From positions 250,650 through 314,649 of the forward strand of contig DIJC01000026.1 of NCBI GenBank assembly GCA_002421005.1: a stretch of 64,000 bases of DNA, given 5' to 3'. A model generated the notes under the pieces. The model was not told the DNA's origin. It saw nothing but the letters and a program-made list of their open reading frames with translations, and searched no databases. How positions within the stretch are numbered: the first letter of the stretch is position 1; every line of letters starts with the position of its first letter. The position numbers were made by a program, and so were the translations under genes. This document shows, one piece after another, positions 1-8,507 of this stretch. Origin of the DNA: Enterobacteriaceae bacterium UBA5654 (lineage in GTDB: Bacteria; Pseudomonadota; Gammaproteobacteria; Enterobacterales; Enterobacteriaceae).

Positions 1-64
1 ACTCCAATCTTAGTGAGTTGAGCATACACAGGCCAGGAAGGCCAAAGCTGGAGAAACCATCGCA

Positions 65-805
65 ATGTCAGTTACTGGTCGCATTCACTCCTTTGAATCC
101 TGTGGCACCGTTGACGGCCCGGGCATCCGTTTTATTACCTTCTTTCAGGGCTGCCTGATGCGCTGCATGTATTGCCATAACCGCGATACCTGGGACACGC
201 ACGGCGGTAAGGAAGTTACCGTTGAAGAGCTGATGAAAGAGGTCGTCACCTATCGCCACTTTATGAACGCCTCCGGCGGCGGCGTAACCGCGTCCGGCGG
301 TGAGGCCATCCTGCAGGCTGAATTCGTGCGCGACTGGTTCCGCGCCTGTAAGAAAGAAGGCATTCATACCTGCCTGGACACCAACGGCTTTGTGCGCCGT
401 TACGATCCGGTGATTGATGAACTGCTGGAAGTGACCGATTTAGTCATGCTGGATCTCAAGCAGATGAACGATGAGATCCACCAGAATCTGGTCGGGGTGT
501 CCAACCACCGCACCCTGGAGTTTGCTCGCTACCTGTCTAATAAAGATATCAAAGTTTGGATCCGCTACGTGGTCGTTCCCGGCTGGTCTGATGATGATGA
601 CTCCGCACACCGCCTGGGCGAATTTACCCGCGACATGGGCAACGTCGAGAAAATTGAAATGCTGCCCTATCACGAGTTAGGCAAGCACAAGTGGGTGGCG
701 ATGGGCGAAGAATATAAGCTGGACGGCGTTAAACCACCGAAGAAAGAAACGATGGAACGCGTGAAGGGCATTCTGGAGCAGTACGGACACAAGGTGATGT
801 ACTGA
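65..805 (+). CDS. pflA: Pyruvate formate-lyase 1-activating enzyme
   Basis: Cytoplasmic radical SAM enzyme that installs the glycyl radical on pyruvate formate-lyase under anaerobiosis, using S-adenosylmethionine and a [4Fe-4S] cluster. The 246-residue product equals the E. coli length. The radical-SAM CxxxCxxC triad is C30, C34 and C37 (GCLMRCMYCHN), followed by a glycine-rich SAM-binding stretch near residue 80. The 64 bases upstream fit the short pflB-pflA spacer, so pflB should lie just outside the left edge. The gene converges on a regulator gene that does not belong to the E. coli neighbourhood, so the accessory insertion begins right after pflA. Confidence 0.97.
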   Translation: MSVTGRIHSFESCGTVDGPGIRFITFFQGCLMRCMYCHNRDTWDTHGGKEVTVEELMKEVVTYRHFMNASGGGVTASGGEAILQAEFVRDWFRACKKEGIHTCLDTNGFVRRYDPVIDELLEVTDLVMLDLKQMNDEIHQNLVGVSNHRTLEFARYLSNKDIKVWIRYVVVPGWSDDDDSAHRLGEFTRDMGNVEKIEMLPYHELGKHKWVAMGEEYKLDGVKPPKKETMERVKGILEQYGHKVMY

Positions 806-814
806 CAAACTACA

Positions 815-849
815 CCGCTGGCGCTGACCTTTCCGGGCCGTGCCAGCGG
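815..849. terminator. Possible hairpin between converging genes
   Basis: An 8-bp perfect inverted repeat (CCGCTGGC at 815-822 and GCCAGCGG at 842-849) with a long loop lies in the 54-base gap between pflA and the converging regulator. There is no clear T-run, so a terminator role is only inferred from position. Confidence 0.3.
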
Positions 850-859
850 CGCAAAGCGA

Positions 860-1708
860 TTACGACATAAAATATTCCGACAGCTTATTCGCCACGCTTT
901 CAATCGAGAAAATACTCTTCTGATGCGCCTTACGGCACTCCGCATAACGCTCATCCTGCTCTTCGAGCGCGTTAAGCACTCTGTCCGCCACCATCATCGC
1001 CCCGGCGATTTCGGCAAAACCGTACTCCCCTTCCCCTTTAAGCGCCACGGCGGCCTGCAAATTCCAGTCTGAAAGCCGACTGAGCGGCGCAAACGTTCCG
1101 CGCGTCAGCGATAAAATTTTCACGCCGTGCTGCTTCGCCAGCGTCAGCACCTGCATCATATCGGCGGAGGTCTGCTCGGTATGGATCACAATGATCCCCT
1201 GACTTTGCGGCTCCACCATCATTGCTGAAGGCGAAAGGTAAAAACGATCGACGAAGCTGGCGGCCTTACCCATTTTGATCAGGTTCATCTGTAAAAACAG
1301 CGCCACCGGCACCGCCGTTCCCACCGCGTAAATCGAGACGTTACTCACCAGATTGAGCCATGCTGCCGCCGCCTGCAATTCCTGGCTGTTAATGATGGTA
1401 TGGCTGTCGCGGATGCTTGCCAGCACCGAAGAGATTTCTTCTTTGTTTTTGTCTTCAGGACGGGCTGCGCCCTGCTCCATTGCGAGCGCGGTTCTGAAAT
1501 CAGAGAAGCCCCTGAAGCCAAAGGCCCGGCAAAAGCGCGTGATGCTCCCTTCACTGGTTTCAATCGAATCCGCCAGTTCAGTAATGGTATGGCGCATGAC
1601 AAAATCTGGATTCTCCGTCACAAAGCGCCCAACTTTCTCAAGTATCGGGCTAAGCGCCGCAGACTCATTTCTTATATTTATCAATAAATTAGCATTAATC
1701 TGGCTCAT
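860..1708 (-). CDS. MurR/RpiR family transcriptional regulator
   Basis: Probable sugar-phosphate-responsive regulator of the divergent PTS/transketolase genes. The N-terminal ~75 residues form the RpiR helix-turn-helix (motif around ITRFCRAFGF) and a SIS sugar-phosphate-binding domain covers roughly residues 115-245. I start at the ATG ending at 1708 (MSQINANLL), preceded by an AAAAGG-like ribosome site. An in-frame start 36 bases upstream gives an N-terminus that looks non-homologous. The gene is divergent from the PTS genes across 120 bases. The family assignment is clear; the effector is unknown. Activator versus repressor action cannot be read from the sequence. Confidence 0.88.
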   Translation of the reverse strand: MSQINANLLINIRNESAALSPILEKVGRFVTENPDFVMRHTITELADSIETSEGSITRFCRAFGFRGFSDFRTALAMEQGAARPEDKNKEEISSVLASIRDSHTIINSQELQAAAAWLNLVSNVSIYAVGTAVPVALFLQMNLIKMGKAASFVDRFYLSPSAMMVEPQSQGIIVIHTEQTSADMMQVLTLAKQHGVKILSLTRGTFAPLSRLSDWNLQAAVALKGEGEYGFAEIAGAMMVADRVLNALEEQDERYAECRKAHQKSIFSIESVANKLSEYFMS

Positions 1709-1792
1709 TTTTTGCCTTTTTGCACAAAATGCAAACGCTGTCACATTAATCTGTTTGTATAAAGATAATAATTTTTTTTGTCACATCATCAA

Positions 1793-1810
1793 TAAAAATA
1801 ATTATTTTTA
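1793..1810. promoter_or_regulatory. Perfect 18-bp palindrome, candidate operator of the RpiR-type regulator
   Basis: TAAAAATAATTATTTTTA is a perfect palindrome lying in the regulator/PTS divergent spacer (1709-1828), directly upstream of the AGGAGA ribosome site of the EIIB gene. Its position suits a repressor site covering the PTS promoter or leader. The surrounding DNA is very AT-rich, so part of the symmetry could be chance. No binding evidence is available. Confidence 0.4.
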
Positions 1811-1828
1811 CAAAACAGGAGAAAGTAA

Positions 1829-2104
1829 ATGAAAGGTCTTATCGTCTGTCGTACCGGCATGGGCAGTTCCTTAATGCTCAAAATCAAAGCACAAAAAATT
1901 ATTGATAAACATGGATGGGATATTGACCTCGAACATGACGTGCTTTCCGGTCTCCGTACCTGGCAAAATATTGATTTTGTCATCACCATGCGCGACCTCA
2001 CCGATGAGGTCGAAGCTGCCGGATTCAGAGCTATCGGCATCGTCGACCTGATGAACAGCGACGAAATGGAATCTGCGCTCACCAGCGTAGTTCAGGGTAA
2101 CTAA
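1829..2104 (+). CDS. PTS EIIB component, ascorbate/lactose type
   Basis: Cytoplasmic phosphocarrier of a sugar PTS. It should take phosphate from the EIIA encoded at 5161-5622 and pass it to the substrate bound by the adjacent EIIC. The 91-residue protein begins with the EIIB phosphocysteine loop, C7 in VCRTGMGSS, as in UlaB/SgaB proteins. The start is supported by AGGAGA about 8 bases upstream. It is the first gene of a five-gene cluster on the plus strand and is separated from EIIC by 17 bases containing a GGAGG ribosome site. The substrate cannot be inferred from this protein. Confidence 0.88.
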   Translation: MKGLIVCRTGMGSSLMLKIKAQKIIDKHGWDIDLEHDVLSGLRTWQNIDFVITMRDLTDEVEAAGFRAIGIVDLMNSDEMESALTSVVQGN

Positions 2105-2121
2105 CCAATCCCGGAGGAAAT

Positions 2122-3387
2122 ATGGATCTCCTCAAGTTTATTGTATTCGACATTCTGGGTGTAACCCCACTTTTAGTTGGCTTTATCGCATTAATCGGCC
2201 TGCTAATCCAACGTAAACCCATCGAAAAAGTATTGTCCGGCACCTTTAAGACTATCGTCGGCTTTCTGGTATTTGCAGGCGGTGCCGGGCTGGCGGTAAC
2301 GTCACTGGGCAATTTCCAGACGCTGTTCAGCGACGGTTTCGGACTGAAAGGCGTGATGCCGCTGGCAGAAGCGTTAACCGGTCTGGCGCAGACGAAGTTT
2401 TCCATGTGCGTGTCACTGATTATGGTGGTGGGATTTGGCTGGAACCTGCTTTTTGCCCGCATCACGCCTTTTAAGTATATCTTCCTGACCGGCCAGCATA
2501 ACCTTTATCTGTCAGCACTGCTGACCGTAACGTTAAAGGCGCTGGGTTACAGCGATGTCGTCACCATTGTGGCTGGCTCCATTCTGCTGGGTCTGGCGGC
2601 CTGTATTTATCCGGCCATCGCCCAGCCATGGATGCGCAAAATTACCGGTAACGACGAAATTGCGATGGGGCATTACGTTACGCTGGCATATGCGTTATCG
2701 GGATGGATCGGTTCTAAAGTTGGCGATCCCAAACAGTCCACGGAAAAACTGAATTTGCCGGGCTGGCTGGGGATCTTCAAAGACTACATCGTCTCGGTCT
2801 CTATTTCAGTCAGTATCTTCTACTACATCGCCGCGCTGGCTGCGGGTAAAGCTGCGGTGACTGCCGCTGCCGGAGGTATGCACTGGCTGGTGTACCCTCT
2901 GTTTCAGTCACTGACGTTTACCGCCTCGCTGTACATCATTATCACTGGCGTGCGTCTGCTGCTGTCTGAAATCGTCCCGGCGTTTCTTGGGATCTCGGAA
3001 AAGTTTATTCCCAATGCCAAACCGGCGCTCGATTGTCCGGTGGTATTTCCTTACGCCCCAACCGCCACGGTGCTTGGCTTCATCTCTTCGTTCATCGGCG
3101 GTCTGGTGGTGATGGGCATTCTCGCGCTGATTGGTCAGACGGTGATTATTCCGGTTGCCATCCCCTATTTTTTCATCGGTGCCACGGCGGCGGTTTTTGG
3201 CAACGCATCCGGCGGCTGGAAAGGCGCGATTGCGGGCAGCTTCGTCACAGGCATTCTTATCGGCGTCGGTCCGGCACTGATCTATCCGATTATGGAATCC
3301 GTTGGCCTCTCCGGTACCAGCTTCCCGGAAACTGACTTTGTCGTTCTGGGGCTGGTGGTGTACTACGTGGGCAAAATGCTGCCCTGA
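2122..3387 (+). CDS. PTS EIIC permease, ascorbate (UlaA/SgaT) type
   Basis: Integral inner-membrane permease that translocates and, with EIIB, phosphorylates an incoming sugar or sugar acid. The 421-residue sequence is almost entirely hydrophobic, with about ten membrane segments, and has the UlaA/SgaT layout, including an N-terminal DILGVTPLLVGFIALIGL segment and glycine-rich re-entrant stretches. Length is close to the usual UlaA range. GGAGG lies just upstream of the ATG. Neighbouring transketolase subunits suggest that the imported product enters pentose-phosphate-like chemistry. True ascorbate specificity is not assured, because the ascorbate-6-phosphate catabolic genes (ulaDEFG) are absent here. 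Confidence 0.87.
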   Translation: MDLLKFIVFDILGVTPLLVGFIALIGLLIQRKPIEKVLSGTFKTIVGFLVFAGGAGLAVTSLGNFQTLFSDGFGLKGVMPLAEALTGLAQTKFSMCVSLIMVVGFGWNLLFARITPFKYIFLTGQHNLYLSALLTVTLKALGYSDVVTIVAGSILLGLAACIYPAIAQPWMRKITGNDEIAMGHYVTLAYALSGWIGSKVGDPKQSTEKLNLPGWLGIFKDYIVSVSISVSIFYYIAALAAGKAAVTAAAGGMHWLVYPLFQSLTFTASLYIIITGVRLLLSEIVPAFLGISEKFIPNAKPALDCPVVFPYAPTATVLGFISSFIGGLVVMGILALIGQTVIIPVAIPYFFIGATAAVFGNASGGWKGAIAGSFVTGILIGVGPALIYPIMESVGLSGTSFPETDFVVLGLVVYYVGKMLP

Positions 3388-3399
3388 TAAGGAAAAAAC

Positions 3400-4197
3400 A
3401 TGACTATCGAACAACTGAAATCTCATGCGCTGGCGGCTCGCCGCGATATTGTGACCATGATTTACGAATCGGGAATCGGCCATCCGGGTGGGGCGCTGTC
3501 AATCATTGATATTTTGACGTGGATTTATCACCAGGAGGTCGATCTGGATGCCGCGCCGCGCAGCAAAGTGGTGATGAGCAAGGGTCATGCGGTGGCCGCG
3601 CAGTACGTCCTGCTCCACCAAAAAGGCAAAGTTGAGCGCAGCGAATTTAATACCTTCAGGCAGATCAATTCGCGTTTGCAGGGACATCCCAGCATTAAAT
3701 CGCTGCCGGAGGTTGATGCCACCACCGGGCTGCTCGGGCAGGGACTGTCGGTAGCGCTGGGCATGGCAGCAGCGAAAAAACGCGCGGGCAATCCTCACCG
3801 GGTCTTCGCCATCATCGGCGACGGCGAAATGCATGAAGGCCAGATTTGGGAGTCGTTGCAGCAGGCCGCGCATATGAAAATGGATAATCTGGTCGCCGTC
3901 ATCGACTACAACGGTTTCTCTTCCCACGATCCGGTTAATCAAGTGATCAATCTTGAACCGTTGGCCGACAAGATCCGCAGTTTTGGCTGGCACGTACTGG
4001 AAATGCAGGATGGCAATGACATGCATCAGGTTGCCGATACGCTGCTGCTGTCACGCCATCTGAAGGGCAAACCGGTCGCCATTCTCGCCCATACCACCAA
4101 AGGCAGCGGCGTCAGTTACATGGAAAACAACGGGGACTGGCATTCCAAAACCCCCAGCGCGGAACAGTACCAGCAGGCAATGGAGGAATTACAATAA
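3400..4197 (+). CDS. Transketolase, N-terminal (ThDP-binding) subunit
   Basis: Half of a split transketolase carrying the pyrophosphate-binding region of thiamine diphosphate. It probably transfers two-carbon ketol units between sugar phosphates in the cytoplasm. The 265 residues match the N-terminal domain of full transketolases: HPGGALS near residue 28, a KGHAVAAQY segment, and the ThDP/Mg motif GDGEMHEG running to DYN near residues 140-170. Its stop overlaps the start of the C-terminal subunit, implying translational coupling and a heteromeric enzyme. PTS plus split-transketolase clusters are known in enterobacteria, for example Salmonella. Sugar specificity is not visible. Confidence 0.92.
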   Translation: MTIEQLKSHALAARRDIVTMIYESGIGHPGGALSIIDILTWIYHQEVDLDAAPRSKVVMSKGHAVAAQYVLLHQKGKVERSEFNTFRQINSRLQGHPSIKSLPEVDATTGLLGQGLSVALGMAAAKKRAGNPHRVFAIIGDGEMHEGQIWESLQQAAHMKMDNLVAVIDYNGFSSHDPVNQVINLEPLADKIRSFGWHVLEMQDGNDMHQVADTLLLSRHLKGKPVAILAHTTKGSGVSYMENNGDWHSKTPSAEQYQQAMEELQ

Positions 4198-5108
4198 TGA
4201 AAGCACCACGTGATGAGATCGGCAAAGCGCTGATCGCGTTAAAAGCCAAAGGCTACCCTGTCGTTGCCATCGACAGCGATCTGGCAAGCTCAACCCGTAC
4301 GGATCAGTTCCAGGCAGCATATCCTGACGCCTTTTTCGAAATGGGCATTGCAGAAGGTTCAGCAATGAGTTTCGCCGTCGGGCAGGCGCTGGAAGGCAAT
4401 ATCCCTTTTTACGTTAACTTTGCCATGTTTGTTACCGGAACCGCCTGGACCCAGCTACGTCAGGCCTGCTATGCCAAAGCCAATATCAAGCTGGTGGGCA
4501 GCCATCCCGGAATGGACGATGGCCCGGATGGCGCATCGCACCATGCGCTGGAAGATCTGGCCCTCACCCGCGTTCTGCCGGGGATCACGATTTTAACCCC
4601 GGCGGATGCGGAAGAAGTCGAAGCCGCCTTTGAGCAGGCGGCGAGGATCCACGGCCCGGTTTATATTCGCGTTGCGCGCGAGCCGATGCCGGTGCGGGAT
4701 AAAACCCGCATACCCCGGGTGAGCGATATTGCCGCCGTTGAAGATTCAGGTAACGATTTCGCGATCCTGTACGAAGGAACGGTGCTTGAACAGGCTACCG
4801 GCGGCTATCAGCAATTACTGGCGGAGGGTAAAACGGGCAAACTGATCCACGTAGCCACGTTAAAACCGTTTAATCGCCGGGCATTTCTTGAACTCGTCAG
4901 TGGCTGCCCGCGTATTGCTACCATCGAAAACCACACCATCAACAGCGGACTTGGAGGACAAGTGGCGGAAGTCCTTGCGGAGGAAGGGCACAGCGCCCGC
5001 CTGATCCGTCTCGGCACCCAGGACACCTTTACTGAATCGGGTAATAGTCGCCAGCTTAAAGAGAAATACGGCATTTCTGCTGCCGCGCTCTGTAACGCGT
5101 TGCGTTAA
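4197..5108 (+). CDS. Transketolase, C-terminal (pyrimidine-binding) subunit
   Basis: Second half of the split transketolase. The protein (303 residues) contains the pyrimidine-binding domain with the conserved glutamate region FFEMGIAEGSAMS near residues 46-58, which activates ThDP, and a C-terminal transketolase domain from about residue 180. The start codon overlaps the end of the preceding subunit gene (shared base 4197), consistent with stoichiometric production. 1-Deoxyxylulose-5-phosphate synthase is a distant relative, but that enzyme is a single chain of over 600 residues, so split transketolase is the better call. Confidence 0.92.
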   Translation: MKAPRDEIGKALIALKAKGYPVVAIDSDLASSTRTDQFQAAYPDAFFEMGIAEGSAMSFAVGQALEGNIPFYVNFAMFVTGTAWTQLRQACYAKANIKLVGSHPGMDDGPDGASHHALEDLALTRVLPGITILTPADAEEVEAAFEQAARIHGPVYIRVAREPMPVRDKTRIPRVSDIAAVEDSGNDFAILYEGTVLEQATGGYQQLLAEGKTGKLIHVATLKPFNRRAFLELVSGCPRIATIENHTINSGLGGQVAEVLAEEGHSARLIRLGTQDTFTESGNSRQLKEKYGISAAALCNALR

Positions 5109-5113
5109 CACGA

Positions 5114-5143
5114 AAGGCAGGCCGCGTGTCGGCCTGCCTTATT
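5114..5143 (+). terminator. Intra-operon hairpin, possible attenuator
   Basis: A 10-bp perfect stem (AAGGCAGGCC at 5114-5123 and GGCCTGCCTT at 5131-5140) with a 7-base loop lies between the transketolase C subunit and the EIIA gene. Only a short T stretch follows, so it may reduce read-through or stabilise the upstream mRNA rather than stop transcription completely. Confidence 0.45.
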
Positions 5144-5160
5144 GGGAAAGGAGATAAACA

Positions 5161-5622
5161 ATGGAAGATTCCCTTTTTGCCGCCTGCCAGTTTCGGGAGA
5201 AATGTCCCTGCTGGCGGGACGCTATCCGCCTCGCCTGCTCCCCGCTTGAGGAACAGCAAATCGTCAGCAAGGATTATGCCCAGGCGATTATCAGCGCAAC
5301 GGAGGAAAGCGGCCCCTGGTATATTTTAAGCCCGGCGTTTGCCCTGCCGCACGCCCGTCCGGAAGAAGGCGTCCTCAGTCAGCAAACGCATTTATCGCTG
5401 CTGAGCCTGAAAGAGCCGGTCGCTTTTCCCGATCATCCGGGGATACGGCTGGTGATCGTGCTGGCTGCCGCTAACAGCACCCAGCACATTGAGACAATTC
5501 AACGGCTGGTATGCTGGCTGGATGACGGCGATCGACTGCAACGACTATCGGCTATTTGCAGCGCGGAGGAACTTCACTCCGCGCTTTACGATCAGGCGTG
5601 CGCCACCGGAGTAGGATGCTGA
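5161..5622 (+). CDS. PTS EIIA component, mannitol/fructose/ascorbate (UlaC) type
   Basis: Cytoplasmic phosphocarrier that receives phosphate from HPr and hands it to EIIB. The 153-residue protein has the EIIA-2 fold signature with the probable phosphohistidine H64 in ALPHARPEEG. GGAG lies 8 bases before the ATG. It is placed last in the cluster after a hairpin, so its expression may differ from that of EIIB/EIIC. Its last 31 bases overlap the 3' end of the convergent ycaD gene, an unusually tight junction where accessory block and backbone meet. Confidence 0.88.
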   Translation: MEDSLFAACQFREKCPCWRDAIRLACSPLEEQQIVSKDYAQAIISATEESGPWYILSPAFALPHARPEEGVLSQQTHLSLLSLKEPVAFPDHPGIRLVIVLAAANSTQHIETIQRLVCWLDDGDRLQRLSAICSAEELHSALYDQACATGVGC

Positions 5623-6740
5623 CCCGCTTTGCGCAGCAGCATCAGGAGATAGATAAACGATACGCTGGCAATCATGATAAACAGCAGATTGTCAGAATAG
5701 TTTTGCATCAGCATGGCCGTCAGCGACGGCCCCAGCAGGCTACCGATGGTGTAACTCAGCAACAGCGCCTGATTCATGGCCACCAGCTGGTGATGTTCGA
5801 CTTTTTCGCAGGCCCACGCCATCGCCACCGGATAAAGAGTAAAGCCTGCCGCGCCGAGTACAAACAGTGCCGGAGCCATCGCCGCATGGCTGAGCATCGC
5901 CAGGCAGCCGAGGATCACCACAAACACCTGAACGCGAAGTACCAGCAGGCGACCAAATTTATCTGCCAGGCGGCCAATCGGCCACTGACCAAAGATCCCG
6001 GCGCTGACCAGCACCGCCATCCAGAAACCAATCCCGGAATCGCTGACGCCACGATGGTTCAGGTAGAGCGGCATTAAACCGTACAGTGAGCCAAGCACAA
6101 TGCCTGAAATAATGCAGCCGTTCACCCCAAGGCGCGCCTGCGGCATTTTGAGCATCGGCCAGATCCGGGCTGCTTCCTGATGCTGGCTGTGCTGATTGAC
6201 GATGCGGGTAAACAGCAGAGGCAGGATACCCGCCAGGATCACCCCGGTCACCCACGGTAACACGCTAAGAAGCCCGGTTGGCATTTTGCTGACCAGCAGT
6301 TGCGCCAGCACCGTCCCTACGTAATAAACCATCATGTAAGCCGCCAGCAGGCGTCCGCGATTATTTGACGTCCCGCTGCACATCAGAGCACTTTCAACCA
6401 CCACCCAGATCATCGCGCAGCCAACGCCCGCGATGAATCGCCACGCCAGCCAGCTCCAGAAGCCGATCATCATTCCCAGACCCACGCAGCCCGCCGCGAA
6501 AATCAGCGATGCAATATAATAACTGCGATTAAACCCCAGACGTTTAATTAAGCGCCCGGTCAGCAGCGTCCCCACCAGATTACCGGTGAAATAGGATGAA
6601 CCGACCATTCCGACCTGCCAGGTGGGAAGATTTTCATGGGCGAGCCAAAGCGGAACGAGCGTGTTTAAGACAGCGATCGCCAGGGTCAACAAAAGCAGGC
6701 CGCAGAGCAGTAACAGCACGGGCCGGGTATAGGTGGTCAT
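5592..6740 (-). CDS. ycaD: MFS transporter YcaD
   Basis: Twelve-helix major facilitator superfamily protein of the inner membrane; physiological substrate unknown. The 382-residue product from the ATG ending at 6740 (MTTYTRPVLLLL) matches E. coli YcaD in length and sequence through the C-terminal PVAH ending. The open frame continues 58 codons upstream, but that extension is not YcaD-like. In E. coli ycaD also follows pflA, so this is backbone gene order interrupted by the PTS/transketolase block. The 3' end overlaps the EIIA gene tail-to-tail by 31 bases. Confidence 0.94.
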   Translation of the reverse strand: MTTYTRPVLLLLCGLLLLTLAIAVLNTLVPLWLAHENLPTWQVGMVGSSYFTGNLVGTLLTGRLIKRLGFNRSYYIASLIFAAGCVGLGMMIGFWSWLAWRFIAGVGCAMIWVVVESALMCSGTSNNRGRLLAAYMMVYYVGTVLAQLLVSKMPTGLLSVLPWVTGVILAGILPLLFTRIVNQHSQHQEAARIWPMLKMPQARLGVNGCIISGIVLGSLYGLMPLYLNHRGVSDSGIGFWMAVLVSAGIFGQWPIGRLADKFGRLLVLRVQVFVVILGCLAMLSHAAMAPALFVLGAAGFTLYPVAMAWACEKVEHHQLVAMNQALLLSYTIGSLLGPSLTAMLMQNYSDNLLFIMIASVSFIYLLMLLRKAGQHPTPVAHA

Positions 6741-6966
6741 GGATGGTAAACCGTAAGGAAGTAAAGATTTCGAGCGCATCGTGCCACCATCAAAAACAAA
6801 GTCAATCCATACAGTTAGCGGCCTCGCACGAATTGTTCCCTGTCGATTTAAAAAATTCATCCTCCCTGTACATCCAATAAAATACGTAATAATTATCTGA
6901 TTGTTTTTATTCATTTATGAGACAAATAAATCCGCGCGCTCAGTAGAAAAATTTCATGATAGAAAA

Positions 6967-6993
6967 CAAAAAAGCCGGAGCATTTGCCCCGGC
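6967..6993 (-). terminator. Rho-independent terminator of dmsABC
   Basis: Read on the minus strand, GCCGGGGC / GCTCCGGC (6974-6993, one G-T pair, 4-base loop) is followed by a run of seven T (6967-6973). It lies 22 bases beyond the dmsC stop. Confidence 0.85.
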
Positions 6994-7014
6994 CTGATAT
7001 AACCAAATGAACGA

Positions 7015-7878
7015 TTAACTGGCGACAGCCATCCCTACCGTCATATGCAGACCGTAGAAGACGCCGCGACCAATCAGCTCCCCTGCCAGCACCAGGATAA
7101 AGGCCAGAGACAGGAGTGGAACCGCAGGTTGATAACCTTTCAGCTGCGGGATCACCCAGCAGGCCAGCGCCGCGACCAGCAATCCGATACGCCAGGCCAT
7201 CAGCGAACCGTAATCCGATACCAGCGCAGATGCTTGCTGAATGGAGCTATGGATAGCCGCCAGCTCAGCGCCCTGCATCAATGCCACCATCGCACTGACG
7301 ACTAACGCCAGCAGCGAAACCGCAGGCAGCAGGCGCATCGCCCAGCCATCGACACCCGCCACCCGCAACAGCAGGAAACCTAACAGCGGTCCGCCAATAA
7401 ACAGGGTCAGGAAGAAGCTCATTGGCGTCCAGATGCTATACCAGGTAGGAACAGTATCGATGGTGTTGTAAACGCGCACCATCATCCACACAAACACCAC
7501 TCCAAGTATCATGGTCACAATCAACCACACACCGCGCAGCCCGGATGGCAGTTTCTTCAACGCTGCCAGCAGCCAGCCCAGGCCACCAATCGCAAAGAAA
7601 ACGGCCCCACTCGCGATTTCATTACTGAGCGAAGATGCGCCGATCCGGTTCAGGGAGTTAAAGGCGCGCAGCGGCGATCCCAGATGAAGAGTTGAGGCCA
7701 TAAAGCCAATTCCCATCAACACCCACAGACCGAACATGCTCATGAGCAGACGCTGTTGCTGCTCAGCGCATAAATCGCCTTTGAGCAAGGCCAGCGCCAG
7801 GACAATAAAACCACCCGCCACGCACTGTCCGAAGACAGTGAAAATCATTAACGGCCATTCATGCCATCCACTTCCCAT
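7015..7878 (-). CDS. dmsC: Anaerobic DMSO reductase membrane anchor subunit
   Basis: Integral membrane subunit that anchors DmsAB on the periplasmic face of the inner membrane and oxidises menaquinol. The ATG ending at 7878 (MGSGWHEWPLM) follows a perfect AGGAGG site and yields 287 residues, the E. coli DmsC length, with about eight membrane helices. The longer open frame upstream runs through dmsB and is rejected. A single base separates the dmsB stop from this start, so translation is likely coupled. It is the last gene of dmsABC and is followed by a strong terminator. Confidence 0.95.
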   Translation of the reverse strand: MGSGWHEWPLMIFTVFGQCVAGGFIVLALALLKGDLCAEQQQRLLMSMFGLWVLMGIGFMASTLHLGSPLRAFNSLNRIGASSLSNEIASGAVFFAIGGLGWLLAALKKLPSGLRGVWLIVTMILGVVFVWMMVRVYNTIDTVPTWYSIWTPMSFFLTLFIGGPLLGFLLLRVAGVDGWAMRLLPAVSLLALVVSAMVALMQGAELAAIHSSIQQASALVSDYGSLMAWRIGLLVAALACWVIPQLKGYQPAVPLLSLAFILVLAGELIGRGVFYGLHMTVGMAVAS

Positions 7879-7879
7879 C

Positions 7880-8497
7880 TCACACCTCCTTCGGATTTGC
7901 CAGGTAGCCGGTGGTATCACCCGTCGGACGGCTATTGGCATTCGGTTTAATGACGATACATGGCCTGGTGAAATGCGCAGACGGCAGCGGTGCGACAGCC
8001 GCAAGCTGACCGTGTTTCTGACGCAGTTCTTCAATCGGACCAAAATCGAGCGCGCGCAGCGGACAGGACTCTACGCAGATCGGTTTTTTGCCTTCCGCAA
8101 CGCGGGAATGGCACCCGTCGCATTTGGTCATATGACCCTTAGCGGCATTGTACTGCGGCGCACCGTACGGGCAGGCCATATGGCAGTAGCGACAGCCGAT
8201 GCAGACATCTTCGTCCACCACCACAAACCCATCTTCACGCTTATGCATCGCGCCGCTTGGGCAGACTTTGGTGCACGCCGGATCTTCACAATGGTTACAG
8301 GCAATCGACAGATAGTAGGCAAACACATTCTGATTCCAGACGCCGTTGTCCTCCTGCCAGTCGCCACCCGCGTATTCGTAAATACGGCGGAAGCTGACAT
8401 CCGGGGTTAAGTCTTTGTAATCTTTACAGGCTAACTCGCAGGTTTTGCAACCGGTGCAACGACTGGAATCAATGAAAAATCCATACTGGGTAGTCAT
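7880..8497 (-). CDS. dmsB: Anaerobic DMSO reductase iron-sulfur subunit
   Basis: Electron-transfer subunit that relays electrons from DmsC to the molybdenum cofactor of DmsA through four [4Fe-4S] clusters. Four cysteine groups are visible in order: CTGCKTCELAC near residue 14, CEDPACTKVCP near 70, CIGCRYCHMACP near 100, and CDGC with the distant CVESCP near 128-150. The 205-residue length is identical to E. coli DmsB and the sequence is nearly collinear. It lies between dmsA and dmsC in the usual order. No anomalies were seen. Confidence 0.97.
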   Translation of the reverse strand: MTTQYGFFIDSSRCTGCKTCELACKDYKDLTPDVSFRRIYEYAGGDWQEDNGVWNQNVFAYYLSIACNHCEDPACTKVCPSGAMHKREDGFVVVDEDVCIGCRYCHMACPYGAPQYNAAKGHMTKCDGCHSRVAEGKKPICVESCPLRALDFGPIEELRQKHGQLAAVAPLPSAHFTRPCIVIKPNANSRPTGDTTGYLANPKEV

Positions 8498-8507
8498 CGG
8501 TTACTCC

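Noticed and set aside
5556..6077. 173-codon plus-strand frame across the EIIA/ycaD junction
   Set aside because: It is antisense to ycaD, low in hydrophobic residues and without homology.
6741..6914. 58-codon N-terminal extension of YcaD
   Set aside because: It is not YcaD-like and lies before the start conserved with E. coli, which gives the exact 382-residue length.
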